Shown here piece by piece: positions 18,798-28,538 of a DNA stretch of 64,000 bases. Positions within the stretch are counted from its first letter, which is position 1, and the number at the start of each line of letters is the position of its first letter. The stretch covers positions 20,225 through 84,224 of the forward strand of contig JAJYDW010000008.1 in assembly GCA_021790385.1 (NCBI GenBank), given 5' to 3'. This DNA comes from Planctomycetota bacterium. Lineage in GTDB: Bacteria; Planctomycetota; Phycisphaerae; WQYP01. The notes below the pieces were generated by a model that was given only the letters and a program-made list of their open reading frames with translations, was not told where the DNA came from and searched no databases. Made by a program: the position numbers and the translations under genes.

Positions 18798-20405
18798 TCA
18801 GGACGGAGCAATAGCACTTTCCGCCTCAACATGGCCGAAAATGGTCATGGCATGGGCTTCGTCAATGCGAACATCAACGATCTTGCCTTCCCATTCCGGC
18901 GACCCGGGAAATACCACGATCTGGTCTGCACCGGTACGTCCTATAAGCTGCAAGGAATCCGATAAGTTGCTGGGCTGATGGACCAAAGGCACCGCCACCG
19001 CAGCCTGTGTCCGTCCGCGCATAGCCGCAGCCATTCGCGGGCCTAATTGGGGTGCCACCTGAACGCCCATGGGCAAAGCGACGGTCTCCTGCGCATGATC
19101 GCGATCGTGATTGGCCCCCGCCACGACGGAATCCGTGGGGCGCACCCAGCCGCTTGGCCCCTGGCATAGCACCGGCACTGTTTGCCCGATCAGATCCCGA
19201 TTTAACTCTTCGCTGATGGCATTTTGGACGTGCAGCAGATGATTATTGCGCTCCCGTTTGACTTCATCGGGAACATCATCCGGATATCGGCGGATGGCCG
19301 CAGTTCCCGGACGCGGTGAATATTTGAAAATGAAACAATTTTTATATCTGGACCGGGCCACCAGTGCCGCAGACAACTGGTAATCTTCCTCGGTTTCGGA
19401 GGGAAAACCCACAATCATATCCCCGGCCAGTGCCAGGCCCGGTACCATACGCCTGGCCCGTTCCAGAAGCGCGTCGTACTGCTCCACGCTATAGCCACGA
19501 TTCATCATTTTAAGGATGCGATTGCTGCCGGATTGTGCAGGTATATGCAGATACTTGCATATTCTTTGGCACTCCGCCATCACCTGCAAAATATCATCCC
19601 CGAAATCTGCGGGAAAACTGGTGATAAACCTCAGCCGCGGCAACTCCGGCACACTTTCGTGCAGGCGGTGCAGCAGATGGGCAAAACTCGTGCGCCGCTT
19701 CATCGGGCCATCCGGCCCGGAAGCCGCCGGATGTTCGTAATGATAATGGTTAACGGTTTGGCCCAGCAGGGTAACTTCCAGCGCACCAGCCGCCACCAAT
19801 CGGCGGGTCTCTTCAATAATGGCCTCCGGCGGACGGCTCACTTCCGGCCCACGCGTGTGCGGCACCACACAATAGGTGCAGAATTTATTGCAGCCACGCA
19901 CCACCCGCACATACGCCTGATACTGGCTTTCGGTGGGGGAAAAACTGCGCGATAAATCCAACAGCTCCAGGCCGTCTTCCTCTGCTGCGCCAAGCGTCGC
20001 CGAGCGCCGGCTGGTATTGCCCGCCAACGCCGCCTGCTGTCGGCCGGTACGAAATACGTTGTCTAAAAGTGTCGGCAGTTTGTCCAGTTCGCCGGGGCCG
20101 CAAAGCAGGTCCACGTGCGGCAATCGCTTGAGCATTCCAGCACCATCGCGTTCAGCCATGCAGCCAAGCACCCCGACGACCAATTCCGGCTCGGCAACCT
20201 TGCGCGTTTTCAACAGTCCCAGCCGGGAACGCACTTTTTGTTCTGAATGCTCCCGCACCGAACAGGTGTTATACAAAACAACGTCGGCCGCCTGGATATC
20301 GGGGGTGAATTGGTAACCCAGCGCCCTCAACTGGCCCATTACCAGTTCGCTGTCCAGAACATTCATCTGACAGCCGAAGGTCTCCAGATAAATTTTCTTC
20401 ATCAT
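18798..20405 (-). CDS. miaB: tRNA-2-methylthio-N6-dimethylallyladenosine synthase MiaB
   Basis: MiaB adds a methylthio group to i6A37 of tRNAs using two [4Fe-4S] clusters. From the start at MMKKIYLETFGC, the N-terminal cluster cysteines are Cys12, Cys48 and Cys82, and the radical-SAM triad is Cys172, Cys176 and Cys179 (RGCNKFCTYC). The C-terminal TRAM domain is unusual. After VPVLCQGPS there are about 75 residues, including a His/Gln/Arg-rich and Ala-rich stretch, before LIGRT resumes, where relatives have about 20. Total length is 535 against the usual 440-470. The SD at the chosen start is weak; the open frame continues 26 codons upstream without MiaB character. Confidence 0.94.
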   Translation of the reverse strand: MMKKIYLETFGCQMNVLDSELVMGQLRALGYQFTPDIQAADVVLYNTCSVREHSEQKVRSRLGLLKTRKVAEPELVVGVLGCMAERDGAGMLKRLPHVDLLCGPGELDKLPTLLDNVFRTGRQQAALAGNTSRRSATLGAAEEDGLELLDLSRSFSPTESQYQAYVRVVRGCNKFCTYCVVPHTRGPEVSRPPEAIIEETRRLVAAGALEVTLLGQTVNHYHYEHPAASGPDGPMKRRTSFAHLLHRLHESVPELPRLRFITSFPADFGDDILQVMAECQRICKYLHIPAQSGSNRILKMMNRGYSVEQYDALLERARRMVPGLALAGDMIVGFPSETEEDYQLSAALVARSRYKNCFIFKYSPRPGTAAIRRYPDDVPDEVKRERNNHLLHVQNAISEELNRDLIGQTVPVLCQGPSGWVRPTDSVVAGANHDRDHAQETVALPMGVQVAPQLGPRMAAAMRGRTQAAVAVPLVHQPSNLSDSLQLIGRTGADQIVVFPGSPEWEGKIVDVRIDEAHAMTIFGHVEAESAIAPS

Positions 20406-20483
20406 AGACGCACCATGTCCGCCCGGAGGGCTATGACCGGGGCCAGTCTCGCCTCGCTCCGGACAGCAACTGTTCTGCGGCAA

Positions 20484-21122
20484 TTACCACGCAAAGCCGA
20501 TGCTCTTTAAAAACGCCCGGGCCAGCAGCATGTGCCCGGCCGCATTGGGATGCACCCTATCCCAGGCCAGCGCCCCGGAGTAACGGAATTGCAGCACGTG
20601 ATTAAACGCCGCCTGCGTATCCACACAGCTTAGACCATGCTTGTGCGCCAGCTTTTTCACTGCCGCCCCATATTCGTCCATGCGGCTGCGCATCGCATCC
20701 TGCGTGCTCGGCTCAATGAAGAACGGTGTCATCAGCACGATGTTTTTGGTCAGCGGCAGCGTTTTGGAAATCAATTCATCCAGGGTGCTTTCATATTCCG
20801 GCAGCGGCACCCCATATTCCGGACGAATGGCGTTATCAAACTGCCGCCACACGTCATTGATACCTATCATGATCACCAGCCAGTCCGGCTTCAGAGCTAT
20901 AACATCGGTATCCCATCGGGCCGCCAGATCGCGTACGGTGTGGCCGGACGTGCCTTGATTGAAGGTGCGTATTTTCAACTGTGGATATGCCGCCGTCAGC
21001 AGAGCTTCAACCATGGATACATACCCGCTACCCAGGTTGCCGTCACCAATAGGCCGCCCGCGGCCGCAATCCGTAATGGAATCACCAATAAAAATCAGTC
21101 GCGTGGAATCTTTCAGTTTCAT
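20484..21122 (-). CDS. SGNH/GDSL-type esterase
   Basis: A 212-residue SGNH hydrolase. Block I is IFIGDSITD (nucleophile Ser15), the oxyanion Gly lies in NQGTSGHT, block III is MIGINDVW, and the catalytic Asp/His are in DRVHPNAAGH. It resembles the GDSL esterases common in planctomycetes that act on acylated sugars or lipids. There is no signal peptide from this start, so it may be cytoplasmic. AAAGG lies 10 bases upstream; an in-frame ATG eight codons earlier is less likely. It ends 78 bp before miaB. Confidence 0.9.
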   Translation of the reverse strand: MKLKDSTRLIFIGDSITDCGRGRPIGDGNLGSGYVSMVEALLTAAYPQLKIRTFNQGTSGHTVRDLAARWDTDVIALKPDWLVIMIGINDVWRQFDNAIRPEYGVPLPEYESTLDELISKTLPLTKNIVLMTPFFIEPSTQDAMRSRMDEYGAAVKKLAHKHGLSCVDTQAAFNHVLQFRYSGALAWDRVHPNAAGHMLLARAFLKSIGFAW

Positions 21123-21322
21123 ACTGCAAAAACCTTTTAAGAACACTTACTTTTCGGCCACATTACTGCATGTTTTAGCCCAACGCAAGACCATCATGGA
21201 GGTGAGTATCTTACCCGCCATTTTCGCCCTCGCCGCCGGCCCGATATCGCAGCCGCAGGTGTGGACGGTTATAATCCCCCTGGTTTGACGTCCGCGTAAC
21301 ACCATAGAAAGGTTTATCTACA

Positions 21323-24247
21323 ATGCCATCTGCTTCCGCCACCCTATCTAGCAAGGCTTCGCCATCACAGCAATCCGCCGCGGTTTGGGCCGACCTGATC
21401 GCCGACGATGCTTTTCTTGCGCGCCATCTGGGACCGGGCGAGGCCGACATAAAGGCCATGCTGGGGCAATTGGGGTTGAAATCTCTGGAGGAGTTGGTGG
21501 AGCGCACTGTTCCATCCGGCATCAGGCTCAAAACTACCCTGGCCCTGCCGGAGGAACTCTCGGAGGCGGCCATGCTCAAAAAACTGTGTCAACTCGCCGG
21601 CGAAAACCGCGTGTTTCGCAGCCTCATCGGCATGGGTTATCACGACGTTGTCACTGCTCCGGTGATTTTGCGCAATGTGCTGGAAAACCCCGGCTGGTAC
21701 ACCCAGTACACCCCCTACCAGGCGGAAATTGCTCAGGGGCGGCTGGAGGCCCTGCTTAATTTTCAGACCATGGTCGCCGACCTTACCGGTTTGCCGCTGG
21801 CCAATGCTTCGCTGCTGGATGAAGCTACCGCGGCGGCCGAAGCCATGGCCATGTGCCGTACCGGTCCCGATGACCCGCGAGATACTTTCTTTATCGCCCA
21901 GGATTGCCACCCGCAGACCATTGCCGTAGTTCAAACTCGACTCGCGGCGCTGGGCCTTAAGGCCATCGTCGGCCCGCCGGAACAGGCAGATTTTCCCGCC
22001 GGCTCAATCTTTGGAATTTTAGTGCAATACCCGGCCACCGATGGCCATATCCATTCTTTTGACGAACTGGCGAACCTGGCCCACCAACATCACGTCCGGG
22101 TGGTGGTGGCCGCGGATATTCTCGCGCTAACACTGCTTCGTCCGCCGGGAGAATTTGGCGCGGACATTGCGGTGGGCAGCACACAGCGGCTGGGCATGCC
22201 CATGGGTGCCGGCGGTCCTCATGCGGCCTTTTTGGCCACGCGCCAGGAATTGGCCCGCAAAATTCCCGGTCGCATCGTCGGCGTATCCCGTGATGCGGCT
22301 GGCCAACCCGCCCTGCGCCTCGCCATTCAAACCCGCGAACAGCACATCAAACGTGAACGGGCCACCAGTAACATCTGCACCGCCCAGGTGCTGCCGGCGG
22401 TGGTCGCCGCCATGCACGCGGTTTATCACGGGCCGGCCGGCCTGACGCGCATTGCCCGCCGGATTCACGCCTGGACGGCGGTATTGGCACGCGGACTGGT
22501 TCGGTTGGGCCATAAGGTTGGCAATGATCAATTTTTTGACACGCTGCGTGTCACGCCCGGCGATCACGTTTCACCGGCGGATATTCTGGATGCCGCCCGG
22601 ATTAAGTCCATCAATTTGCGAAGTTATAGCGACGGTTCCATCGGCATAGCCCTGGACCAGCGCACCGACCTGGCCGAAGTTCACGCCCTGCTACACATCT
22701 TCTGCCCCAGACATGCGTTGCCGTTTATGCTCGATGATCTGGTAGCCCAGGTCGACATCGAATTCCCCCCGGCCCTGCGCCGCACTTCTCCTTTTATGCA
22801 ACATCCCGTGTTTAATCAGTATCACAGCGAAACCGAAATGCTGCGCTACATTCGCCGCCTGGAAGCACGCGATTTATCGCTCACCACTTCCATGATTCCG
22901 CTGGGTTCTTGCACCATGAAGCTCAATGCCGCCGCGGAAATGCTGCCCATCACCTGGCCTCAGTGGGCGGATGTGCATCCCTTTGCACCTGCGGATCAAA
23001 CCCGCGGCTATGCCATGCTCTTTGACCAGTTGCAGAATTTTTTAGCCGAAATCACCGGGTTCCCGGCGGTGTCTCTGCAACCCAACGCCGGGTCGCAGGG
23101 CGAATACACGGGCCTGCTGGTGATTCGAGCCTGGCATCAATCGCGTGGACAGGCGCACCGGAACATTTGCCTGATTCCCGATTCCGCCCATGGTACCAAC
23201 CCGGCCAGCGCCGTGACGGCGGGCTTGCACGTAGTGCCGGTGGCGTGCGATCAGCAGGGTAATATCGACTTAACCGACCTGGCCGACAAGGCGCGTCAGC
23301 ATCACCAGAACCTGGCCTGCCTGATGGTTACCTATCCATCCACCCATGGCGTTTTTGAAGAGCATATCCGTGATATCTGCGCCATCGTGCATGAACATGG
23401 CGGCCAGGTGTATATGGATGGGGCTAATATGAACGCCCAAGTGGGCTTGTGTCGTCCTGCGGATATCGGCGCGGATGTTTGCCATCTGAACCTGCACAAA
23501 ACCTTCTGTATTCCCCACGGCGGCGGGGGACCGGGCATGGGCCCCATCGCGGTAGCCCGGCATCTGTCTCCGTTCCTGCCCGGCCACCCGGTAATCGGCA
23601 CCGCCAGCACCAACGCCATCGGCCCGGTGGCGGCGGCCCCCTGCGGCAGCGCCTTAATTTTGACCATTCCATGGGCGTACATTGTGATGATGGGCGCAGC
23701 GGGCCTGCAAAAAGCCACGGAAGTGGCCATTTTGAATGCCAACTATATGGCCCACCGCCTCGCCAGCCATTATCCTATCGCTTTCAAAGGCCAACATGGC
23801 TTTTGCGCCCATGAATTCATTATTGATGCCCGTGCGTTTGAAGCCTCCGCCGGAATAAAAGTGGAAGACATCGCCAAACGCCTTATGGATTATGGCTTTC
23901 ACGCCCCCACAGTTTCCTGGCCGGAACCCGGCACGATGATGATAGAACCCACCGAAAGTGAATCTCGGGCGGAATTAGACCGCTTCTGCCAGGCCTTGAT
24001 TGCCATTCGCGAGGAAATCCGCGACATTGAAACCGGCCGGATGGATCGTCGGGATAATCCGCTTAAAAACGCTCCGCACACCGCCGCCGCCATCGCCGCC
24101 GATGCCTGGCCCCACGGCTATTCCCGCGAAAAAGCTGCCTTTCCCCTGGCTTATCTCAAGGAACATAAATTCTGGCCGCATGTTGGGCGTATTGACAATG
24201 TCTACGGCGACCGGCACCTGTTTTGTTCCTGCCAGCCGGTGGAATAA
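21323..24247 (+). CDS. gcvP: Glycine dehydrogenase (decarboxylating), full-length GcvP
   Basis: The P-protein of the glycine cleavage system decarboxylates glycine with pyridoxal phosphate and passes the aminomethyl group to lipoylated GcvH. At 974 residues it is the single-chain form, with the N-terminal half ([17 protein letters not shown]) and the catalytic half joined. The PLP-lysine is Lys726 in [18 protein letters not shown]; other landmarks are [15 protein letters not shown] and [12 protein letters not shown]. No gcvT, gcvH or lpd genes are in the window, so the system is dispersed. GAAAGG lies 10 bases before the ATG. It converges on mraY. Confidence 0.97.
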   Translation: MPSASATLSSKASPSQQSAAVWADLIADDAFLARHLGPGEADIKAMLGQLGLKSLEELVERTVPSGIRLKTTLALPEELSEAAMLKKLCQLAGENRVFRSLIGMGYHDVVTAPVILRNVLENPGWYTQYTPYQAEIAQGRLEALLNFQTMVADLTGLPLANASLLDEATAAAEAMAMCRTGPDDPRDTFFIAQDCHPQTIAVVQTRLAALGLKAIVGPPEQADFPAGSIFGILVQYPATDGHIHSFDELANLAHQHHVRVVVAADILALTLLRPPGEFGADIAVGSTQRLGMPMGAGGPHAAFLATRQELARKIPGRIVGVSRDAAGQPALRLAIQTREQHIKRERATSNICTAQVLPAVVAAMHAVYHGPAGLTRIARRIHAWTAVLARGLVRLGHKVGNDQFFDTLRVTPGDHVSPADILDAARIKSINLRSYSDGSIGIALDQRTDLAEVHALLHIFCPRHALPFMLDDLVAQVDIEFPPALRRTSPFMQHPVFNQYHSETEMLRYIRRLEARDLSLTTSMIPLGSCTMKLNAAAEMLPITWPQWADVHPFAPADQTRGYAMLFDQLQNFLAEITGFPAVSLQPNAGSQGEYTGLLVIRAWHQSRGQAHRNICLIPDSAHGTNPASAVTAGLHVVPVACDQQGNIDLTDLADKARQHHQNLACLMVTYPSTHGVFEEHIRDICAIVHEHGGQVYMDGANMNAQVGLCRPADIGADVCHLNLHKTFCIPHGGGGPGMGPIAVARHLSPFLPGHPVIGTASTNAIGPVAAAPCGSALILTIPWAYIVMMGAAGLQKATEVAILNANYMAHRLASHYPIAFKGQHGFCAHEFIIDARAFEASAGIKVEDIAKRLMDYGFHAPTVSWPEPGTMMIEPTESESRAELDRFCQALIAIREEIRDIETGRMDRRDNPLKNAPHTAAAIAADAWPHGYSREKAAFPLAYLKEHKFWPHVGRIDNVYGDRHLFCSCQPVE

Positions 24248-24323
24248 CAGCACCACGGGGCTTGCCGGCACGCTGAAATGCGCCGCACAAAGCTCAGCAA
24301 CGGAGCTGCGACAATCGCCGCCG

Positions 24324-25439
24324 TTACCTGATTTTTACGGTGGCCAAAGCCAGCGCCGCGGAAAGGCCGGTAATCAGCCAGAAGCGGATAACCACCTGCT
24401 GTTCGCTCCAACCTTTTAAGTGGAAATGATGATGAATCGGGCTGCATAAAAATACGCGCTTGCCGCGGCTTAACTTAAAATAACCCACTTGAATAAGCAC
24501 ACTGCCTGCTTCGATGACAAAGATGGCCCCCACCAGCAGCAGCATCGGCTCCTGCCGGATGACAATGGCCACGTAGCCGATCGTACCGCCCAGCGCCAGG
24601 GAACCGGTATCGCCCATGAACACCTGCGCGGGGTTGCAGTTGAACCACAAAAACCCCAGACAAGCCCCCGCCATTGCCCCGCACACCACCGCCAGTTCTC
24701 CCGAAAGACGGATGTGGTTGAAGTGCAGATTCGCCGCCCAGCGGGCATCCCCGGTAACGTAGGCGAGAATCATGAAGGCGAAGCTGACAATGGTCATGCA
24801 ACCGGCGGCCAGACCGTCCATGCCGTCGGTTAAATTAACCGCGTTGCTGCTGCCGGCAATCACCACCACCGCCAGCACCGCAAACACCCCGGTGGGCAAC
24901 ACCCAGTTCCTCGGCAACAGGGGCCAGTTAAGATAATGGGCCTGCGCATAGCCGCCGTGGTGGTAGATAAACACCGCCAGTATAACGCCCAGCCCCACCT
25001 GAAACACCAGTTTTTCCCACCACATTAAACCATCGCGGCTACCTTCCGCGCGCTGTTTTTCAGTGAGCTTCAACCAATCATCAATGGCCCCCAGCCCTCC
25101 CAGGTAGATCAGGCACATCAGCGCCATCTGCACATAAAAATTATCGATTCTCGCGCACAGCACGGTCGTGATAAAAATCGCCGCAATAATCATCACCCCG
25201 CCCATCGTCGGCGTATCCGCCTTGCCCACATTCATGGCGTTGAGCGAATCGTTATGAAATTCCGGCTTGTCGCCAAGCTTGAATTTTTTGAGGCGGGCAA
25301 TGACCGGCTTGCCCATCGCCAGCACCATGATAAAGCTGATGATAACCGCCAGCGCGGAACGAAATATCACTTCCTGCAGCGAAAAATTCTGCGATACCCA
25401 TCCGTGCCCCGCCATGAAAACATACAGCCAGTACAGCAT
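24324..25439 (-). CDS. mraY: Phospho-N-acetylmuramoyl-pentapeptide-transferase MraY
   Basis: MraY transfers the UDP-MurNAc-pentapeptide to undecaprenyl phosphate, making lipid I. The 371-residue protein has about ten helices. Characteristic segments are GKPVIARLKKFKLGDKPEFHNDSLNAMNVGKADTPTMGG (read in parts), GGLGAIDDWLK, NAVNLTDGMDGLAAG and the C-terminal SPIHHHFHLKGWSEQQVVIRFW with its triple His. It is the last gene of the ftsL-ftsI-murE-murF-mraY run; murD and ftsW do not follow. Confidence 0.97.
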   Translation of the reverse strand: MLYWLYVFMAGHGWVSQNFSLQEVIFRSALAVIISFIMVLAMGKPVIARLKKFKLGDKPEFHNDSLNAMNVGKADTPTMGGVMIIAAIFITTVLCARIDNFYVQMALMCLIYLGGLGAIDDWLKLTEKQRAEGSRDGLMWWEKLVFQVGLGVILAVFIYHHGGYAQAHYLNWPLLPRNWVLPTGVFAVLAVVVIAGSSNAVNLTDGMDGLAAGCMTIVSFAFMILAYVTGDARWAANLHFNHIRLSGELAVVCGAMAGACLGFLWFNCNPAQVFMGDTGSLALGGTIGYVAIVIRQEPMLLLVGAIFVIEAGSVLIQVGYFKLSRGKRVFLCSPIHHHFHLKGWSEQQVVIRFWLITGLSAALALATVKIR

Positions 25440-25478
25440 ATCAATATCCCCGCGATGTCCCGGCCAATCCGAGATCTG

Positions 25479-26963
25479 TTATTCCAACCCACCCGCTGGT
25501 GCGGCTGCCGGAGCAACCCCCTCTGCAGTTTTGACCGCCTCAAGAACTTGCTCCAGATGCATGCCACGCGATCCTTTGAGCAATATGGCGTCATGCCGGT
25601 GCAGCAACGCCGGCACGCCCCGCACCGCATCCGCGGTACTGGCAAAATATGCCGTCTCCACGCCGTGCTGCCGGGCCATCGCCGCTGCCGCCTGCATCTG
25701 CGGCCCTATCGCTATCAGCAAGTCCATACGGTTTTCCGCCACCAGCGATCCGATCCATTCATGCATGGCGGGCCCGGACTGCCCCAATTCCAGCATGTCC
25801 GCCAGAATGGCTACCCGTCGCGGCGATTTTCCGCTGCTACGACGTGCTGCACCACGTGGTGTACGGCCGCCTTTCGGCACCGTGTCGGTCAGATCGATCC
25901 GTCCGAATGTTTCCAGCGCACCGGCCATGCTGGTCGGATTGGCGTTATACGCATCATTGAGAACAAAGTGCCCGTTGATCCGCAGCGGCTCCATGCGCAT
26001 GGGGGCCGGCCGGCATTGCGCCAGCCCCTGCACAATCTGCTCATCCGCCAGGCCCATGCGCCGGGCTACGCCAATCGCCAGCAATATATTCATGACATTA
26101 TGCCGGCCAACCAGAGGAACGTGAATGGCCAGCCGCCCATTGAGCTTGAAAGTCAGGCCCTGGATGGATTCCGCCACATCCACCGCCTCCAGATCAGCCC
26201 CGGAACCCGCCGGGCCCACCGTCACCCGGGCCAAAGTGGAAAGCTTGAGTGCCTCGGTCAACTCTGGAGCGTCATTGGGGCAAAACAACATGCCGCCATC
26301 ACGCACAAAACGCACCAGCGAGGCTTCTTCAGCGGCAATGGATTTTAAGTCGCCCAGATGTTCCAGATGTTCCAGCCCTATGCTCGTAATCACCGCAATG
26401 TCCGGTGCCGCCACCTCGCCCAGCGCCGCCACTTCTCCCTGCGCATTGGTGCCCACTTCCAGAATCACATATTCATGCTGCGGCTCCACCTGCAGCAGAG
26501 TCAGCGGCAAGCCTATATTGTTGTTAAAACTTTTGGGGCTGGCGTGGCCGGAGAGTTTCGCCGCCAGCACAGTGTCGATCAGGCGCTTGGTGGTCGTCTT
26601 GCCGTTCGATCCGCCAACCGCAATAACCTTCGCCCGAATTTCCTGCCGGTAGCCGGCCGCCAGCCGGTTGAGTCCGCGCACGGTCTGATCGCACAGCAAC
26701 ACCGCCGCACCGGCTTCCGTGGCCACACGCATTGCGTTGCTGTCAGGCGCTGTATCCACCAGCACCGCCGCCGCACCCGCCGCAATGGCCGGCGCTACAA
26801 AAGTGTGCCCGTCAAAACGCTCTCCGCGAATGGCTACAAACAAATCCCCCTCCGCCACATTCCGATGGTCTTGCACCACCCGCCCGCTGAAATTACGCTC
26901 CGATTTATTCAGCCACCGGCTTAGCGTTACTCGCCTTATTTGATCAAAAGTCCATGGCTTCAT
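25479..26963 (-). CDS. murF: UDP-N-acetylmuramoyl-tripeptide--D-alanyl-D-alanine ligase MurF
   Basis: MurF adds D-Ala-D-Ala to the UDP-MurNAc-tripeptide. The 494-residue protein has the usual three Mur-ligase domains: an N-terminal nucleotide-substrate domain, the ATP domain with VGGSNGKTTTKRLID, and a C-terminal domain. MRMEPLRINGHFVLNDAYNANPTSM is a MurF signature. About 20 basic residues (GRTPRGAARRSSGKSPRR) form an unusual insert in the C-terminal domain. Its ATG overlaps the murE stop by 4 bases (ATGA), indicating coupled translation. Confidence 0.96.
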   Translation of the reverse strand: MKPWTFDQIRRVTLSRWLNKSERNFSGRVVQDHRNVAEGDLFVAIRGERFDGHTFVAPAIAAGAAAVLVDTAPDSNAMRVATEAGAAVLLCDQTVRGLNRLAAGYRQEIRAKVIAVGGSNGKTTTKRLIDTVLAAKLSGHASPKSFNNNIGLPLTLLQVEPQHEYVILEVGTNAQGEVAALGEVAAPDIAVITSIGLEHLEHLGDLKSIAAEEASLVRFVRDGGMLFCPNDAPELTEALKLSTLARVTVGPAGSGADLEAVDVAESIQGLTFKLNGRLAIHVPLVGRHNVMNILLAIGVARRMGLADEQIVQGLAQCRPAPMRMEPLRINGHFVLNDAYNANPTSMAGALETFGRIDLTDTVPKGGRTPRGAARRSSGKSPRRVAILADMLELGQSGPAMHEWIGSLVAENRMDLLIAIGPQMQAAAAMARQHGVETAYFASTADAVRGVPALLHRHDAILLKGSRGMHLEQVLEAVKTAEGVAPAAAPAGGLE

Positions 26964-28477
26964 CGGGCCGCCTCCACCCTTCTCACCCCCGCCAGGCGCT
27001 GGGCCAGCGCCGCACGGGCCACCGCAACATCATCAAACGGGTGCTTGACGGTGCCAAGAATCTGGTAACGTTCATGCCCCTTGCCGGCAATCAGCACCAC
27101 ATCACCCTCTCGCGCTTCCTCCACCGCCGTTTGAATCGCCGCCCGCCGATCCGGGCACACGTGCACCGCACCCCGCGCTTCCCGCGACAATCCGGTCAAA
27201 ATCATATCAATAATGCTTTGCGGCTCCTCAGTTCGCGGATTGTCGTTGGTAATGATCACCTTATCTGCCAGACGCTGGGCCACCGCCGCCATCTTCGGCC
27301 GTTTGGTGGCATCACGGTCTCCACCGCAGCCAAACACGCAGATAACTCTCCCCTTCGTCCACGGCCGAATCGCCCGCAGCACATTTTCCAGCGCGTCGTG
27401 CGTATGGGCGTAATCCACCAGTACCTGAAACGGCAATTCACTCCGGTTTACACCCTCCACCAACACCGCCTCCAGGCGGCCCGGCACCGCACGCATTTGC
27501 TCGATGCCAAGTTGAATCGCCGAGGCCGCTATGCCTTGACTTGCGCATGCCGCTGCGGCACACAGGATATTCTGGGCATTATGTCGCCCCACCAGTTCCG
27601 TGGTGAGGGTCCATGGCGAGCCACCGGAATGGGTGATGCGCAGAGTCATGCCCAAAGCGTCCAGGCGTAAAATATCTGCCTTAAAATCCGCCGGTTTATC
27701 CAGTCCGTAGCTTACCACCCGGGCCGCTGTTCCCTCTACCATCCGCCTCGACCATGGATCATCCGCGTTTATAATCGCCCATGATCCCGCACGTAAAGAT
27801 TCAAAAAGCCGGGCTTTCGCCGCCGCATAATTCTCCATCGTCCCATGATAATCCAGATGGTCCCCGGTGAGATTGCTGAACATGGCGGCCGCCACCGGCA
27901 AGCCCGCCATCCGGCCCTGATCAAGGGCATGGCTGCTGGCCTCCATCGACACGGTGCCAACGCCGTTACTTTTCATTTCCGCCAATAGATCCGCCAGCTC
28001 CACCGGCCCAGGCGTGGTCATCACGCTTTCCCGTACCTGGGAACCATCGTCAATTTCCACCGTGCTGATAAGCCCGCAGCGCTGGCCGGCGGCTTTGCAT
28101 ATCGCCCGCACCAGATAGCTGATGGTGGTTTTGCCATTGGTTCCAGTCACTGCAAAAATAGTCAAACCACGCGCCGGTTCGCCGCGCAGTCGATGGGCCA
28201 GCCGGGCCAGTAATTCTTCCGCTGACACATCCCTTTCTTCAAGCCGCGCCATGGTGGTTGGCTGGTCGGCCAGCAATACCGCCGCCGCACCCCGGCTCAG
28301 CGCCTCTTGCGCAAAACTCTCCCCGCGATGCCGCGTACCGCTGCGGGCCACAAAAAGATCGCCCGGGCCAACCAGACGCGAATCTTCCACCACGCGGTTG
28401 ATTTCCGGATCAACTGCGCTCTTGATCAGCCGCGCCGGCGGCAACTCTACATCTGTCAACAACACACTTAGTTTCAT
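26960..28477 (-). CDS. murE: UDP-MurNAc-tripeptide synthetase MurE (meso-DAP type)
   Basis: MurE adds the third stem-peptide residue. The 505-residue protein has VTGTNGKTTISYLVRA for ATP binding and SSHALDQGRM in the central domain. The amino-acid pocket motif DNPR is at 412-415, which indicates meso-diaminopimelate as substrate, so a DAP-type peptidoglycan is expected. That is of interest because planctomycetes were long said to lack a wall. It lies between ftsI (61 bp upstream) and murF (4-bp overlap). Confidence 0.96.
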   Translation of the reverse strand: MKLSVLLTDVELPPARLIKSAVDPEINRVVEDSRLVGPGDLFVARSGTRHRGESFAQEALSRGAAAVLLADQPTTMARLEERDVSAEELLARLAHRLRGEPARGLTIFAVTGTNGKTTISYLVRAICKAAGQRCGLISTVEIDDGSQVRESVMTTPGPVELADLLAEMKSNGVGTVSMEASSHALDQGRMAGLPVAAAMFSNLTGDHLDYHGTMENYAAAKARLFESLRAGSWAIINADDPWSRRMVEGTAARVVSYGLDKPADFKADILRLDALGMTLRITHSGGSPWTLTTELVGRHNAQNILCAAAACASQGIAASAIQLGIEQMRAVPGRLEAVLVEGVNRSELPFQVLVDYAHTHDALENVLRAIRPWTKGRVICVFGCGGDRDATKRPKMAAVAQRLADKVIITNDNPRTEEPQSIIDMILTGLSREARGAVHVCPDRRAAIQTAVEEAREGDVVLIAGKGHERYQILGTVKHPFDDVAVARAALAQRLAGVRRVEAAR

Positions 28478-28538
28478 TTTACCCGCGCCCCATCCGCCGG
28501 ACCTTGTAACCCCGCGGCCACACTTCCGCCCAGTCGCC

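Noticed and set aside
23449..23814. A plus-strand frame of 121 residues inside gcvP
   Set aside because: It is an alternative frame of gcvP with Arg/Pro/Ser-rich content and no start site.
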